From: Streptomyces sp. NBC_01210
GTDB lineage: Bacteria > Actinomycetota > Actinomycetes > Streptomycetales > Streptomycetaceae
Reading direction: 5' to 3'
DNA length: 64,000 nt
NCBI RefSeq assembly: GCF_036010325.1
Contig: NZ_CP108549.1
Span: forward strand, 5,208,001 to 5,272,000
The notes under the pieces were generated by a model. It saw only the letters and a program-made list of their open reading frames with translations. It made no database searches and was not told where the DNA came from. The position numbers and the translations under genes are program-made. Within the stretch, counting starts at the first letter, position 1. Each line of letters opens with the position of its first letter. Below are positions 1 to 10,918 of this stretch, one piece after another.

Positions 1-1948
<1,948 letters not shown>

Positions 1949-2130
1949 GACATCTCCCTTTCCCAGGGCGTCCTATGTGCCTATGTGTCCCAGGCCATAG
2001 CTCATCAGCCGACGGGCCGGGACACAAGAGCCTGCCGGAATTGGTTTAGACCTATAGGTGGCCCCTCCTCCCCGGGCGGCGGGAAAGAGGGGCCATACGT
2101 TCTCACGGACAGGAAGGGTGAGCGGTTCAG

Positions 2131-2229
2131 GCACGTGGTTTCGGGGCGTGTGGTTTCAGGCGCGTGGTTTCAGGCGCGTGGTTTCAGGGCGCGTTCTTGA
2201 GGACGCGTGGTTTCCGGGGGGCGGTTCAG
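2131..2229. repeat. 14-bp tandem repeat in the acsA upstream spacer
   Basis: About seven diverged copies of a 14-bp unit, best seen as two perfect consecutive copies of GCGCGTGGTTTCAG at 2161-2174 and 2175-2188. The array runs into the stop codon of the SulP-carbonic anhydrase gene and occupies part of the 277-base spacer before acsA. The rest of the spacer (1949-2130) shows no gene; it should hold the acsA promoter, but I cannot pick convincing -10/-35 boxes. Confidence 0.8.
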
Positions 2230-4622
2230 GCGCGCGCCTTCTGGAGGACCGAGGGGGTGGGGGCGACTCGGTCGAAGACCTCGTCGATCTCATGCTCGTC
2301 ACTGCTCGCGAGCAGATACGCCTGGGCCTCGCCGACATGGAAGTACATGCCGTGCAGCTCCAGCGTGCCCTCGGCGAGCCGTCTGGCCACCGCCTCATGG
2401 GCGCGCAGATGCTCCAACTGCTGGACCACATTCGTCAGACACAGCTGCTCGACAGCGTCGGTCGGCAGCCGCCCGGAGATCCTGGCCCAGGAACGGTGTC
2501 GGCTCTTCATCCGCTCCAGGCTCGGCAGCCCGTGGCGCAGCCAGCGCCGCAGCGGGGTCTGGGCGCCCCCGGGCGGAGCGTTCAGCAGGGCCTGCATCGC
2601 CCCGCACCCGGAGTGCCCGCAGATGGTGATCGAGTCCACCTCCAGGACATCGACGGCGTACTCGATCGCGGCCGCCACCGAGTCGTCGCTGCTCTCCGCG
2701 CCGGGGAGGGGCACCAGATTGCCCACATTCCGTACGGTGAACAGATCGCCCGGACCGCTGGCCGTGATCATGCTGGTGACCAGGCGGGAGTCGGCGCAGG
2801 TGAGGAAGAGCTGCGAGGGCCGCTGCCCCTCGCGGGCCAGCCGCGCCAGCTCGTCGCGCACCAGTGGAGCGGTATCGCGCTGGAACGAGCTGAGCCCGTT
2901 GGCCAGTTGATGCGGCTTGGCGCGTGGCGGGCGCTCGTCGCAGTGGTGGTTGCGCCAGGGCGTCCAGGGGCGGCAGCAGCCGTGTGTTTCGGAGGCGGGC
3001 TCGCTGATCCGTCCCCCTGCCCGGCCGGTGAACTCCACCGTCCCGCCCTGCGCGACATGCGAGATCTGCCAGTCGTGCAGTGCTTCGTACGCGGCATGGT
3101 CCATGAACGACCCGTCCAGCTCGATGACGCAGTCGGCCTCCTGGGGGATCTGGCTCAGCATCCGGCTCAGCCGAGGCACGGCGAGGAACGTCAACTGACC
3201 GCGCGCCCGCATCCGGTGGACCCCCTCCTGCTCGGCGGAGGTGATCCGGGTCCTGGTCAGTCGGTGCAGCGCGACGGCGACCGCCACCGCGATCCCGATC
3301 GCCACGCCTTCCAGTACGCCGGCGATGACGACCGAGGCCAGCGTCACCGTGTACACCAGCATTTCGCGGTTCCGCTTCACGCTGCGCAGATGCGTGATGC
3401 TGACCATCTGGACGCCCACGACCATCACCAGCGCGGCGAGGGCCGCCAGCGGGATCAGATCGAGCACGGGCACCAGCAGCAGCGCGGCGACCGCGATCCA
3501 CATGCCGTGCAGCATCGTGGCGTTACGGCTCACAGCGCCCGCGGACACATTCGCGGCGCTGCGTACGGCGACCCCGGTGACGGGCAGCCCGCCGAGTGCG
3601 CCGGAGACGACATTCGCCGCTCCCTGCCCGGCCAGCTCGCGGTCGAGATGAGCGCGCGGAATGCGAACGGCCGGCTCCTTGCGGGCGGCCACCAGCTTGT
3701 CGACGGCGACCGCCGACAGCAGTGACTCCACGCTGCCCACCAAGGTGATGGTGAGCACGGCGGCGAGTATGCCCAGCGCCGGCCCCTCGGGCAGCTGGGG
3801 CAGGGCGTGGCTGCTCCAGGACGGCAGATCGACGCGCGTCAGGTTCAGCCCGGCGAGCGTGGCGAAGACGGTCGCGCCCGCCACCGCGGCGAGCGCGGCA
3901 GGGAGCTTTCGTACGATCCGGCCCGTCCGCCCCGGAATCCGTGGCCACAGCAGCAGTACGGCGACGGTCAGGATGCTGACCGAGAGTGCGGCCGGGTGGA
4001 GGCTGGCCAACTGGGCCGGAAGAGCACGGACGTTGTCGACCGCCGAGCTCTGCGGGGTGCTGCCGAGAACGATATGGAGTTGGGCGAGGGCGATCGTGAC
4101 GCCGATGCCGGCAAGCATGCCGTGCACGATCGCCGGGCTGACGGCGAGGGCCGAACGGGCCACCCGCAGGGCGGACAGCCCGAGTTGGGCGAGTCCGGCG
4201 AGAACGGTCATGGCGCAGGTGGTGCGCCAGCCGTACCGCTGGATCAGATCGGCGGTGACGACGGTCAGTCCGGCCGCGGGGCCGCTGACTTGCAGCGGTG
4301 CCCCGCCGAGCCGACCGACGACGATGCCGCCGACGGCGGCGGCCACCAGCCCGGCCTGGAGTGGTGCGCCGGTGGCGAGTGCGATGCCGAGGGAGAGCGG
4401 CAGCGCGATCAGAAAGACGGAGATCGAGGCGGAGAAGTCGGCGCCCGCGATACGGAATCGACGGCCACCGCCATGGCCGCCGTCGGGCGACGGCGGACTG
4501 TGCGGGCGCTGGAAGCGCGAGGCCAGAAACGTACGCGACTTCGTAGGGGACTTGGTACGGGACTTGTTGTGCTTGGTCTTGCGTGAAGGGTCGTCGGTGC
4601 GAGTGGGGACGCAGGAAGGCAT
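2226..4622 (-). CDS. SulP-family anion transporter fused to beta-carbonic anhydrase
   Basis: A 798-residue membrane protein. The start is the ATG at 4622 because GGAGGAGA lies 8 bases upstream; an upstream in-frame ATG has no such site. Residues about 60-480 are a SulP/SLC26-type transporter with many hydrophobic segments and the SGPAAG motif, followed by a STAS-like stretch (about 490-560). The C-terminal 200 residues are a beta-class carbonic anhydrase: the zinc and catalytic set is visible as C609-A-D611-S-R613 and H670-S-G-C673. The usual inference for this architecture is bicarbonate import coupled to CO2/bicarbonate interconversion at the membrane. The N-terminus (first 50 residues) is basic and Ser/Lys-rich. 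acsA follows in the same direction. Confidence 0.92.
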   Translation of the reverse strand: MPSCVPTRTDDPSRKTKHNKSRTKSPTKSRTFLASRFQRPHSPPSPDGGHGGGRRFRIAGADFSASISVFLIALPLSLGIALATGAPLQAGLVAAAVGGIVVGRLGGAPLQVSGPAAGLTVVTADLIQRYGWRTTCAMTVLAGLAQLGLSALRVARSALAVSPAIVHGMLAGIGVTIALAQLHIVLGSTPQSSAVDNVRALPAQLASLHPAALSVSILTVAVLLLWPRIPGRTGRIVRKLPAALAAVAGATVFATLAGLNLTRVDLPSWSSHALPQLPEGPALGILAAVLTITLVGSVESLLSAVAVDKLVAARKEPAVRIPRAHLDRELAGQGAANVVSGALGGLPVTGVAVRSAANVSAGAVSRNATMLHGMWIAVAALLLVPVLDLIPLAALAALVMVVGVQMVSITHLRSVKRNREMLVYTVTLASVVIAGVLEGVAIGIAVAVAVALHRLTRTRITSAEQEGVHRMRARGQLTFLAVPRLSRMLSQIPQEADCVIELDGSFMDHAAYEALHDWQISHVAQGGTVEFTGRAGGRISEPASETHGCCRPWTPWRNHHCDERPPRAKPHQLANGLSSFQRDTAPLVRDELARLAREGQRPSQLFLTCADSRLVTSMITASGPGDLFTVRNVGNLVPLPGAESSDDSVAAAIEYAVDVLEVDSITICGHSGCGAMQALLNAPPGGAQTPLRRWLRHGLPSLERMKSRHRSWARISGRLPTDAVEQLCLTNVVQQLEHLRAHEAVARRLAEGTLELHGMYFHVGEAQAYLLASSDEHEIDEVFDRVAPTPSVLQKARA

Positions 4623-4913
4623 GGTTCCCGTCTCCTCCGGGGCAGCGCGGTCGCGGAATGGGGGACGCGGCCGTGGGTCACGGCGTGCAGCGGCGGGATA
4701 CTCAACTCTCGGTAAATGGATCGTAATGCAGAGTAAAGAGTCTGGCATTAATTTCAGGGCAAATAGGGCAGCCTTTCACCCGATCCAGTGATTAATGATT
4801 TGAACGCGGCTCGTCGCGCTTCCCTCTCACCACCGCGATGCGAGTTTGTCGGCGCCGTAAGTAGGTCGTCGTACAGACGTATAGGCATACAGCCCAGGAA
4901 AGAGGGTGGGCGG
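4623..4913. other. Divergent intergenic region, AT-richer than surroundings
   Basis: Spacer between two divergently transcribed genes. It is noticeably AT-rich near 4700-4805 (for example GGCATTAATTTCAGG and GATTAATGATTTG), so it must contain both promoters. I see no convincing sigma-factor consensus pair and no hairpin. Confidence 0.4.
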
Positions 4914-6182
4914 ATGAAGGCCGCTACGCAGAGGATCGCTGTCGCCGCAGTCGCAACGGCGCTGGTCGCAGGACTCGCCGGCTGTTCCGGTACGGAGGCC
5001 CCGTCCGCCCGCAAGCAGGGCGCCCCCCGGGCGAAGCACGGCGCCCCCGGAGCAAGGCACGGCGCTGCGGGCCCCCAGAGTGCGGTACGTCTCATCGGCG
5101 ACGGCTCGACGGCGTTCACCGGAGCTCAGCCCGGCCTGATGAAGCCACAGCGCCTGAAGCCCGGTCAGGCGCCACCGCAGTTCGTGGTGTTCTCCTGGGA
5201 CGGGGCCAGCGAGGACGGTCAGAAGCTCTTCTCGCACTTCCGCAAGGTCGGCAGGAAGTACGACGCGACGATGACCTACTTCCTCAGCGGCATCTATCTG
5301 CTCCCCGAGGCGAAGGCGAACCTCTACGACCCGCCCCAGCACTTGGCCGGGAGCTCCGAAATCGGCTTCAACAACATCCAGGGCATCAGGGACACCGTGC
5401 GTGAGCTGCGCGGCGCCTGGCAGGAGGGCAATGAGGTGGGTACCCACTTCAACGGCCACTTCTGCGGCAAGGACGGCGGGGTCGGCAACTGGTCCGTCGA
5501 CGAGTGGAAGAGCGAGATCAGTCAGGCCAAGTCCTTTGTGGAGAACTGGAGGACGAACGCCGGCCTGGAGACCGAGCAGCCGCTGCCCTTCGACTACGAG
5601 AAGGAGCTCATTGGCGCCCGCACGCCCTGCCTCGAGGGCCGCCCGAACTTTCTCCGTGCCGCGAGCGAGTTGGGCTTCCGCTATGACACCAGCGGCGTCA
5701 ATGACCAGATCTGGCCCAAGAAGGAACTGGGCCTGTGGGACCTGTCGATGCAACTGGTCCCGGTACCGGGCCGCGCCTTTGAGACGCTCTCCATGGACTA
5801 CAACTTCATGGTCAACCAGTCGGGGACGGTCAACGGCGACCCGGCGGAGCGCGAGTACTGGGGCAACCAGATGCGCGACGGCCTGGTGCAGGCCTTCAAC
5901 CGCGCGTACAAGGGCAATCGGGCCCCGCTGATCATCGGCAACCACTTCGAATCCTGGAACGGCGGCACGTATATGCGCGCCATCGAGGAGACGATCGCGA
6001 CGGTCTGTGTGAAGCGCGATGTGAAGTGCGTGTCCTTCCGGCAGCTCGCCGACTGGCTGGACGCGCAGGACCCGGCGGTCCTCCAGAAGATGCACGGCCT
6101 GCGAGTCGGACAGGCCCCGCCGGGCGGCTGGACGGGGTTCCTCGCCGCCCAGCCCGCGGCGAAGCAGGCTGAGCAGCACTGA
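4914..6182 (+). CDS. Secreted polysaccharide deacetylase-like lipoprotein
   Basis: A 422-residue protein with a short basic N-terminus, a hydrophobic stretch and a lipobox ending LAGC (Cys24), so it is probably a lipid-anchored extracytoplasmic protein. The body looks like a divergent NodB-type deacetylase: an early FSWDGA segment supplies the metal-binding aspartate, HFNGHF near residue 178 resembles the H-x(3)-H metal motif, and GARTPCL fits the arginine/proline motif that follows. Family members remove acetyl groups from N-acetylated sugars of peptidoglycan or chitin; the substrate here cannot be told. The start was chosen at the ATG that gives the signal peptide and has a GGGTGGGCGG stretch upstream. 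It converges on the CooC-like gene with only 46 bases between stop codons. Confidence 0.85.
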   Translation: MKAATQRIAVAAVATALVAGLAGCSGTEAPSARKQGAPRAKHGAPGARHGAAGPQSAVRLIGDGSTAFTGAQPGLMKPQRLKPGQAPPQFVVFSWDGASEDGQKLFSHFRKVGRKYDATMTYFLSGIYLLPEAKANLYDPPQHLAGSSEIGFNNIQGIRDTVRELRGAWQEGNEVGTHFNGHFCGKDGGVGNWSVDEWKSEISQAKSFVENWRTNAGLETEQPLPFDYEKELIGARTPCLEGRPNFLRAASELGFRYDTSGVNDQIWPKKELGLWDLSMQLVPVPGRAFETLSMDYNFMVNQSGTVNGDPAEREYWGNQMRDGLVQAFNRAYKGNRAPLIIGNHFESWNGGTYMRAIEETIATVCVKRDVKCVSFRQLADWLDAQDPAVLQKMHGLRVGQAPPGGWTGFLAAQPAAKQAEQH

Positions 6183-6228
6183 CATCCGCCACGCCCGGGA
6201 AGTATGCCGGTCCTGGGGTGCGGTTTCC

Positions 6229-7215
6229 TCAGCTGGGCTGGGGTACTGCCGAATGCTCGCCGAGCACGAAGCCGGGGTCGACCTGCGCCGCCAGGTTGGC
6301 GCCGGTCTTCGCGTTCCCCCAGCTCTCCGCGTTCTTCAGGTGGAAGTGCACCATCTGGCGCGTGTAGCGCTCCCAGTCGCGGTTCTCGTACGAGTCCTCC
6401 GCGGCGTTCTGCAGGGCCTGCAGCGACATGCGGTTCTCCGCCTCCAGCAGCTCGAAGCGCGGCGGCCGGCCCTTCTCCATCGCCCTGACCCAGTCGGAGT
6501 GCCCGACCGTGACGAGCAGGTCGTCGCCCACCTCCTCGCGCAGGAAGTCCATGTCGTCCTGTCCCTGCACCTTGTTGCCGACGACCTTCAGCGCGACGCC
6601 GAAGTCCCGTGCGTACTCCTTGTACTGGCGATAGACGGAGACGCCCTTGCGAGTCGGTTCGGCCACCAGGAACGTCATGTCGAAACGCGTGAACATCCCC
6701 GAGGCGAAGGAGTCCGAGCCCGCGGTCATGTCGACGACCACATACTCGTCCGGGCCGTCGACCAGATGGTTGAGGCAGAGCTCGACCGCTCCGACCTTGG
6801 AGTGGTAGCAGGACACCCCCAGGTCGGACTCCGTGAAGGGGCCCGTCGCCATCAGACGGATGTCCCCGTCGTCGAGGCGGACGGTGCGGGCACAGGCCTC
6901 GTAGACCGGGTTGTCCTCATTGACGCGCAGCAGCCGCGAGCCCTCGCCCGGCGGCGTGGTCTTGATCATCGTCTCGGCGGAGGCGACCCGGGGGTTGGAG
7001 CCGCGCAGGTAGTCCTTGATGAGCGGCAGATGCGCTCCCATCGCGGGCAGCGTGGCGGTCTCCGCCTCGTCGAGACCGAGTGCGGCCCCCAGGTGCTGGT
7101 TGATGTCGGCGTCCACCGCGACGACGGGGGCTTCATTGGCGGCCAGGTGGCGGATGAAGAGCGAGGACAGCGTGGTCTTGCCGCTGCCGCCCTTCCCCAC
7201 GAAAGCGATCTTCAT
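6229..7215 (-). CDS. CooC/MinD-like P-loop ATPase
   Basis: A 328-residue ParA/MinD-superfamily ATPase. The deviant Walker A motif GKGGSGKTT sits at residues 7-15, the switch region begins VDADINQH, and VVVDMTAGSD forms the Walker B-like strand. The closest family picture is CooC, the ATPase that helps insert nickel into carbon monoxide dehydrogenase, but no such enzyme is encoded here, so the client is unknown. The ATG at 7215 was preferred because AGG lies 5 bases upstream; a GTG six bases earlier would place the start inside that site. It is divergent from the Fic-like gene across about 100 bases. Confidence 0.82.
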   Translation of the reverse strand: MKIAFVGKGGSGKTTLSSLFIRHLAANEAPVVAVDADINQHLGAALGLDEAETATLPAMGAHLPLIKDYLRGSNPRVASAETMIKTTPPGEGSRLLRVNEDNPVYEACARTVRLDDGDIRLMATGPFTESDLGVSCYHSKVGAVELCLNHLVDGPDEYVVVDMTAGSDSFASGMFTRFDMTFLVAEPTRKGVSVYRQYKEYARDFGVALKVVGNKVQGQDDMDFLREEVGDDLLVTVGHSDWVRAMEKGRPPRFELLEAENRMSLQALQNAAEDSYENRDWERYTRQMVHFHLKNAESWGNAKTGANLAAQVDPGFVLGEHSAVPQPS

Positions 7216-7317
7216 GTTCACCTAGGGTAGCGGTATGTGTGCATGGTGTGGTCGAGGTGCGTGAACAAGACCACTCCAAGGTGGGACGCGCCCCGCGGGC
7301 GCGTAGCCTCGCTACCT

Positions 7318-8148
7318 ATGAGTACGAATGCCTCGTCGGTCGACCCCCTCGCCGCTCTCGGCTCCCTGCCGGGCGTCGCCGACTCCGTGGACTCCGTACG
7401 CAAAGCCGTCGACCGCGTCTACGGGCACCGGGTCATACGGCGCCGCAGTAATGAGGTCACCTCGGAGGCGGCACTGCGCGGAGCGCGCGGTTCCGCCGCG
7501 CTGTCCGGAGCGGACTGGGCCCTGGAGGAAGTACGCAGGCGTACCGACTTCGGAGTCGAGGCCGAGGCGCGTACGGTCGGCGCGGCGCTGCGGCTGACCG
7601 CCGAGGCCGGTCAACTGCTCTCGATCTGGCGGCAGTCGCCGCTCCGGGTGCTGGCCCGGCTGCATCTGGTCGCGGCAGGCGGCGCCGGTGATGACGAGGC
7701 GGTGGGCCGTCCGCGCCTGGCGGGCGAGGCGGTCGACGAGCCGCTGATCGAGGCGCCGCTGCCGGGCGCGAGCGAGGTGGCCGGCCGGCTGGACGGCCTG
7801 GCGGAGCTGATCATCGTGGGAAGTTCCGCGCCGGCGCTGGTGACGGCGGCCGTGGTGCACGGCGAGCTGCTGGCGCTGCGCCCCTTCGGCTCGTACAACG
7901 GCCTGGTCGCGCGGGCGGCTGAGCGCATTGTGCTGATCGGCAGCGGACTCGACCCCAAGTCGATCTGCCCGGCCGAGGTCGGCCACGCGGAGCAGGGGCG
8001 GGCGGCGTACGTCGCGGCCTTCGAGGGCTATCGGTCCGGAACGCCGGAGGGCATGGCCGCCTGGATCGCGCACTGCGGACGTGCGGTCGAGCTGGGAGTC
8101 CGGGAGTCGACGGCGGTGTGCGAGGCGCTGCAGCGCGGCGCTGCCTGA
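7318..8148 (+). CDS. Fic-like protein with degenerate active-site motif
   Basis: A 276-residue, mostly helical, Ala/Leu-rich protein. The segment LRPFGSYNGLVARAAER lies where Fic proteins carry H-P-F-x-[DE]-G-N-G-R-x-x-R; here the catalytic His is Arg, the acidic residue is Ser, and several glycines are changed, leaving P-F, N-G and the final R. Fic enzymes transfer AMP or other groups to target hydroxyls. With the histidine missing, this protein is either inactive or works differently. The N-terminal half contains a segment resembling the conserved helical region before Fic domains (SEAALRGARGSAALSG). It is followed by a clear hairpin terminator. An alternative annotation as a protein of unknown function is equally defensible. 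Confidence 0.6.
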   Translation: MSTNASSVDPLAALGSLPGVADSVDSVRKAVDRVYGHRVIRRRSNEVTSEAALRGARGSAALSGADWALEEVRRRTDFGVEAEARTVGAALRLTAEAGQLLSIWRQSPLRVLARLHLVAAGGAGDDEAVGRPRLAGEAVDEPLIEAPLPGASEVAGRLDGLAELIIVGSSAPALVTAAVVHGELLALRPFGSYNGLVARAAERIVLIGSGLDPKSICPAEVGHAEQGRAAYVAAFEGYRSGTPEGMAAWIAHCGRAVELGVRESTAVCEALQRGAA

Positions 8149-8179
8149 ACTGCCTCTGAAAAAGCCCCTGAACAGGGTT

Positions 8180-8208
8180 GCGGCGGTACCAATGGGTGGT
8201 ACCGCCGC
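8180..8208 (+). terminator. Hairpin after the Fic-like gene
   Basis: Perfect 11-bp arms GCGGCGGTACC / GGTACCGCCGC with a 7-base loop, 31 bases after the stop codon. There is no T-run, as is common for actinomycete terminators. Confidence 0.7.
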
Positions 8209-8485
8209 TGGCACGTCCGCCGAGTTACCATGCGTCCTCGAATATTTGCCCATCAGGTCGGGAACTTCTGCCCGTCACCTGGTGCGGCTGGCCCGTAATC
8301 GACGGGTCGACGTCGCGTGGGTGCTCAGTTTTCATGCTTCGGTCCGTGGGCCTTCATGCGTTAAAGGTGATCCTTTCGGATGTCCTTGGTCTCGCGGGCC
8401 GTTAAGTCCTTTCTACTCCTGCTCGCGGTGAAGCGGAACCCCTGGCCACGCATCTTTACTTTTAGGTTCAAATACGGGCGAATTA
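8209..8485. other. AT-richer spacer between two convergent genes
   Basis: Runs from the terminator to the stop codon of the HAD gene. Convergent 3' ends need no promoters, yet this stretch is about 280 bases long and includes AT-rich runs such as CATCTTTACTTTTAGG and a small AAAGG-TGAT-CCTTT hairpin near 8364. I find no coding signal; a small RNA or a decayed gene would both fit. Confidence 0.4.
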
Positions 8486-9334
8486 CTATACGGCGGTGGT
8501 CTGCGCGGCTGCGGTGCGCCGACGGCTGGCGTACCAGACCAGGCCGGCCGTGGCGGCGGCCGCACCCACCGCGGCCGCCGCGACCAGAGCGGGGCGCGGC
8601 GGCATGGAGAACGCGGGCAGCCGCTGCTTCAGTTGCACCGGGCGATTGAAGACGAGAATCGGCCAGCCGCGCGCGGTCGCCTCGCGGCGCAGTGCGCGGT
8701 CCGGATTTACGGCGTACGGATGGCCGACAGACGCCAGCATCGGGACATCGGTGGCCGAGTCGCTGTATGCATAACAGCGGGCCAGGTCGTATCCCTCGGA
8801 CGCGGCCAGCTCCTTGACCGCTTCCGCTTTGGTCGGCCCGTACGCGTAGTACTCCACTTCGCCCGTGAAGCAGCCGTCGCCGCCGACCACCATGCGGGTG
8901 GCCACCACCCGGTCCGCGCCGAGGAGCTCGCCGATCGGCTCGACGACCTCCGCGCCGGACGTGGAGACGATGACGACGTCGCGGCCGGCCGTGTGGTGCT
9001 CCTCGATGAGCGACGCGGCCTCGTCGTAAATGATTGGGTCGATCAGGTCATGGAGGGTCTCGGCGACGATCTCCTTGACCTGCTGGACGTTCCAGCCCTT
9101 GCAGAGCGCGGAGAGGTACTGACGCATCCGCTCCATCTGGTCGTGATCGGCGCCGCCCGCGAGAAAAACGAACTGGGCATAGGCGGTGCGTAGTACGGCG
9201 CGCCGGTTGATCAGCCCGCCTTGGTAGAAGGACTTGCTGAAGGTCAGAGTCGATGACTTCGCAATGACCGTCTTGTCCAGGTCAAAGAAGGCAGCTGCGC
9301 GAGGCAAGGAGTGGTTTTCCACGAGCCTGAGCAT
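8486..9334 (-). CDS. HAD-superfamily phosphatase (subfamily IB) with C-terminal membrane anchor
   Basis: A 282-residue protein of the SerB/CicA-like HAD family. Motif I is D18-L-D20-K-T, motif II is in VIVSTSG, motif III is the Lys in the GPTKAEAV segment, and motif IV is YSDSATDVP. This family hydrolyses small phosphomonoesters, often phosphoserine, lysophosphatidate or similar; the substrate cannot be named from the sequence. Residues about 250-270 form one hydrophobic helix followed by RRR, so the enzyme is probably tethered to the membrane with its catalytic domain in the cytoplasm. It is divergent from the first Tad locus across about 480 bases. Confidence 0.9.
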   Translation of the reverse strand: MLRLVENHSLPRAAAFFDLDKTVIAKSSTLTFSKSFYQGGLINRRAVLRTAYAQFVFLAGGADHDQMERMRQYLSALCKGWNVQQVKEIVAETLHDLIDPIIYDEAASLIEEHHTAGRDVVIVSTSGAEVVEPIGELLGADRVVATRMVVGGDGCFTGEVEYYAYGPTKAEAVKELAASEGYDLARCYAYSDSATDVPMLASVGHPYAVNPDRALRREATARGWPILVFNRPVQLKQRLPAFSMPPRPALVAAAAVGAAAATAGLVWYASRRRTAAAQTTAV

Positions 9335-9814
9335 AGGTGCCCGCCATTCGGCGTACGCTCGGGCGCGTGGGTTTGCCTGAGAAGGCTCTCGGGTACACCA
9401 TGGAAGTCACGGATCGTTCGCGACCGTGCTAACCCGGTCCGGCTCCTCCCCCCCCGAGTCGGCCGGAGAGACGACCCCCGCTCTCCCCCCCGGCGGGGGT
9501 CGTCGCATGTCCGGACGCCTTTCGTCCGCCTTCTGCGATCGACTCCGATCATTCCTCCCCTCCGCGGGCCGTGTCCGCTGCCAGGTTCCGCATACCCCGA
9601 CTCGTCACTGAGCGTAGCGGTTGCGCTGCTCTCCGAGAGTCACCGGTATGGGCTATGGGGATATTCACAAGTGGCTAGTTGTCCACAGTTTTTCAGCAAG
9701 ATCCACACGATTTTCCGGTGCGCTGCACGGTGATTCCACCCGCGTAGTTCGCGGGCCGAAGGAATCGCAGATCTCGCCTCCAAGTGAGATCGAAGTAAGA
9801 GGGGCGTGGAGATC
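9335..9814. promoter_or_regulatory. Long divergent leader with a perfect 12-bp hairpin
   Basis: This 480-base spacer separates the HAD gene from the Tad locus. It contains a perfect inverted repeat, GACGACCCCCGC at 9470-9481 and GCGGGGGTCGTC at 9493-9504, with an 11-base C-rich loop. A ten-codon ATG frame (9400-9432, MEVTDRSRPC) lies just upstream on the plus strand. The tad promoter should lie between here and 9800; the AT-rich segment 9650-9720 is the likeliest place. Confidence 0.5.
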
Positions 9815-10918
9815 GTGGCTGGATCTATCACATCGCAACGGCCTCCGGTCGCCGAAGGGCGCCGGGACGGGCCGCTGATCGTCACTGAAGACCTGGAACT
9901 GCTCGACGATCTGCTGCGGCTGTGCGCCGCGGCCGGGGCCGAGCCTGACGTCCACCATTCGGTGCCGGAGCGACGGGGAAGCTGGGAGGGCGCTCCACTG
10001 GTCCTGGTCGGCGACGACGCGGCCGCGCGCTGCCGGGGAGCGACCCGCAGACGCGGTGTGCTGCTCGTGGGGCACGACCAGGACGACCCGGATGTCTGGC
10101 GGCGGGCGGTCGAGATCGGGGCGGACTGCGTGCTGCGGCTGCCCGATGCGGAGAGCTGGCTCGTCGACCGGATCGCCGATGTGGTCGAAGGGGTCGGGCG
10201 GCAGGCGCTGACCGTCGGAGTGATCGGCGGACGGGGCGGCGCCGGTGCATCAACGCTGGCCTGCGCGCTCGCGGTGACCGCGGCCCGGGACGGCCGTCGC
10301 ACCATGCTCGTCGACGGCGACCCGCTGGGCGGAGGGCTCGACGTGCTGCTCGGCGGAGAGCAAGCGGACGGCAGACGATGGCCGGATTTCGCCGCCTCCA
10401 AGGGACGGGTCGCCGGCGGGGCGCTCGAGGAGTCGCTGCCCGAGCTGCACGCGCTGCGGGTGCTCAGCTGGGACCGCGGCGATTCGGTGGTGATTCCGCC
10501 GGAGGCGATGCGGTCGGTCCTGGCCGCGGCGCGCAGACGCGGTGGGGTGGTGGTCGTGGATCTGCCGCGGCGGGTCGACGAAGGCGTGGCGGAGGCCCTG
10601 GCCCAGCTGGATCTCGGGCTGTTGGTGGTGCCGGGCGAGCTACGAGCCGTCGCCGCGGCGAACCGGGTGGCGTCGACAGTGGGCATGGTGCTCCAGGACC
10701 TGCGGGCGGTCGTGCGCGGGCCGTACGCCGCCGGGCTGGACGAGCAGTGGGTGGCGGACGCCCTCGGGCTGCCATTGGCGGGTGAACTGCCCGCGGAGGC
10801 CGGACTGTTGGCGGCGCAGGACGGGGGCGCTCCGCCGGGAGCCAGTGGGCGCGGGCCGCTGGCGAGGTTCTGTACGGCCTTCTGGGAGCGGGCGCTGGCC
10901 GGGGGCGGGGTCTCATGA
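9815..10918 (+). CDS. ssd: Septum-site/TadZ-like ParA-family ATPase
   Basis: First gene of the first Tad locus; about 367 residues. The N-terminal 120 residues form a receiver-like domain, followed by a ParA/MinD domain with the deviant Walker A GGRGGAGASTLA (lysine replaced, as is common in this family) and VVVVDLPRR. Actinobacterial relatives are annotated septum site-determining protein Ssd or TadZ, and are thought to position the pilus machine at the cell pole or septum. The start is a choice between GTG 9806 and GTG 9815; the latter is 10 bases from GAGGGG and is preferred. The stop overlaps the tadA start (ATGA), so translation is coupled. Confidence 0.85.
   Translation: MAGSITSQRPPVAEGRRDGPLIVTEDLELLDDLLRLCAAAGAEPDVHHSVPERRGSWEGAPLVLVGDDAAARCRGATRRRGVLLVGHDQDDPDVWRRAVEIGADCVLRLPDAESWLVDRIADVVEGVGRQALTVGVIGGRGGAGASTLACALAVTAARDGRRTMLVDGDPLGGGLDVLLGGEQADGRRWPDFAASKGRVAGGALEESLPELHALRVLSWDRGDSVVIPPEAMRSVLAAARRRGGVVVVDLPRRVDEGVAEALAQLDLGLLVVPGELRAVAAANRVASTVGMVLQDLRAVVRGPYAAGLDEQWVADALGLPLAGELPAEAGLLAAQDGGAPPGASGRGPLARFCTAFWERALAGGGVS

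Noticed and set aside
2131..2229. Repeat array considered as a CRISPR or iteron origin
   Set aside because: No spacers, short degenerate units and no replication gene nearby.
4827..6185. 452-codon frame antisense to the deacetylase-like lipoprotein
   Set aside because: It is the complement of a well-supported gene and has no recognisable protein features.
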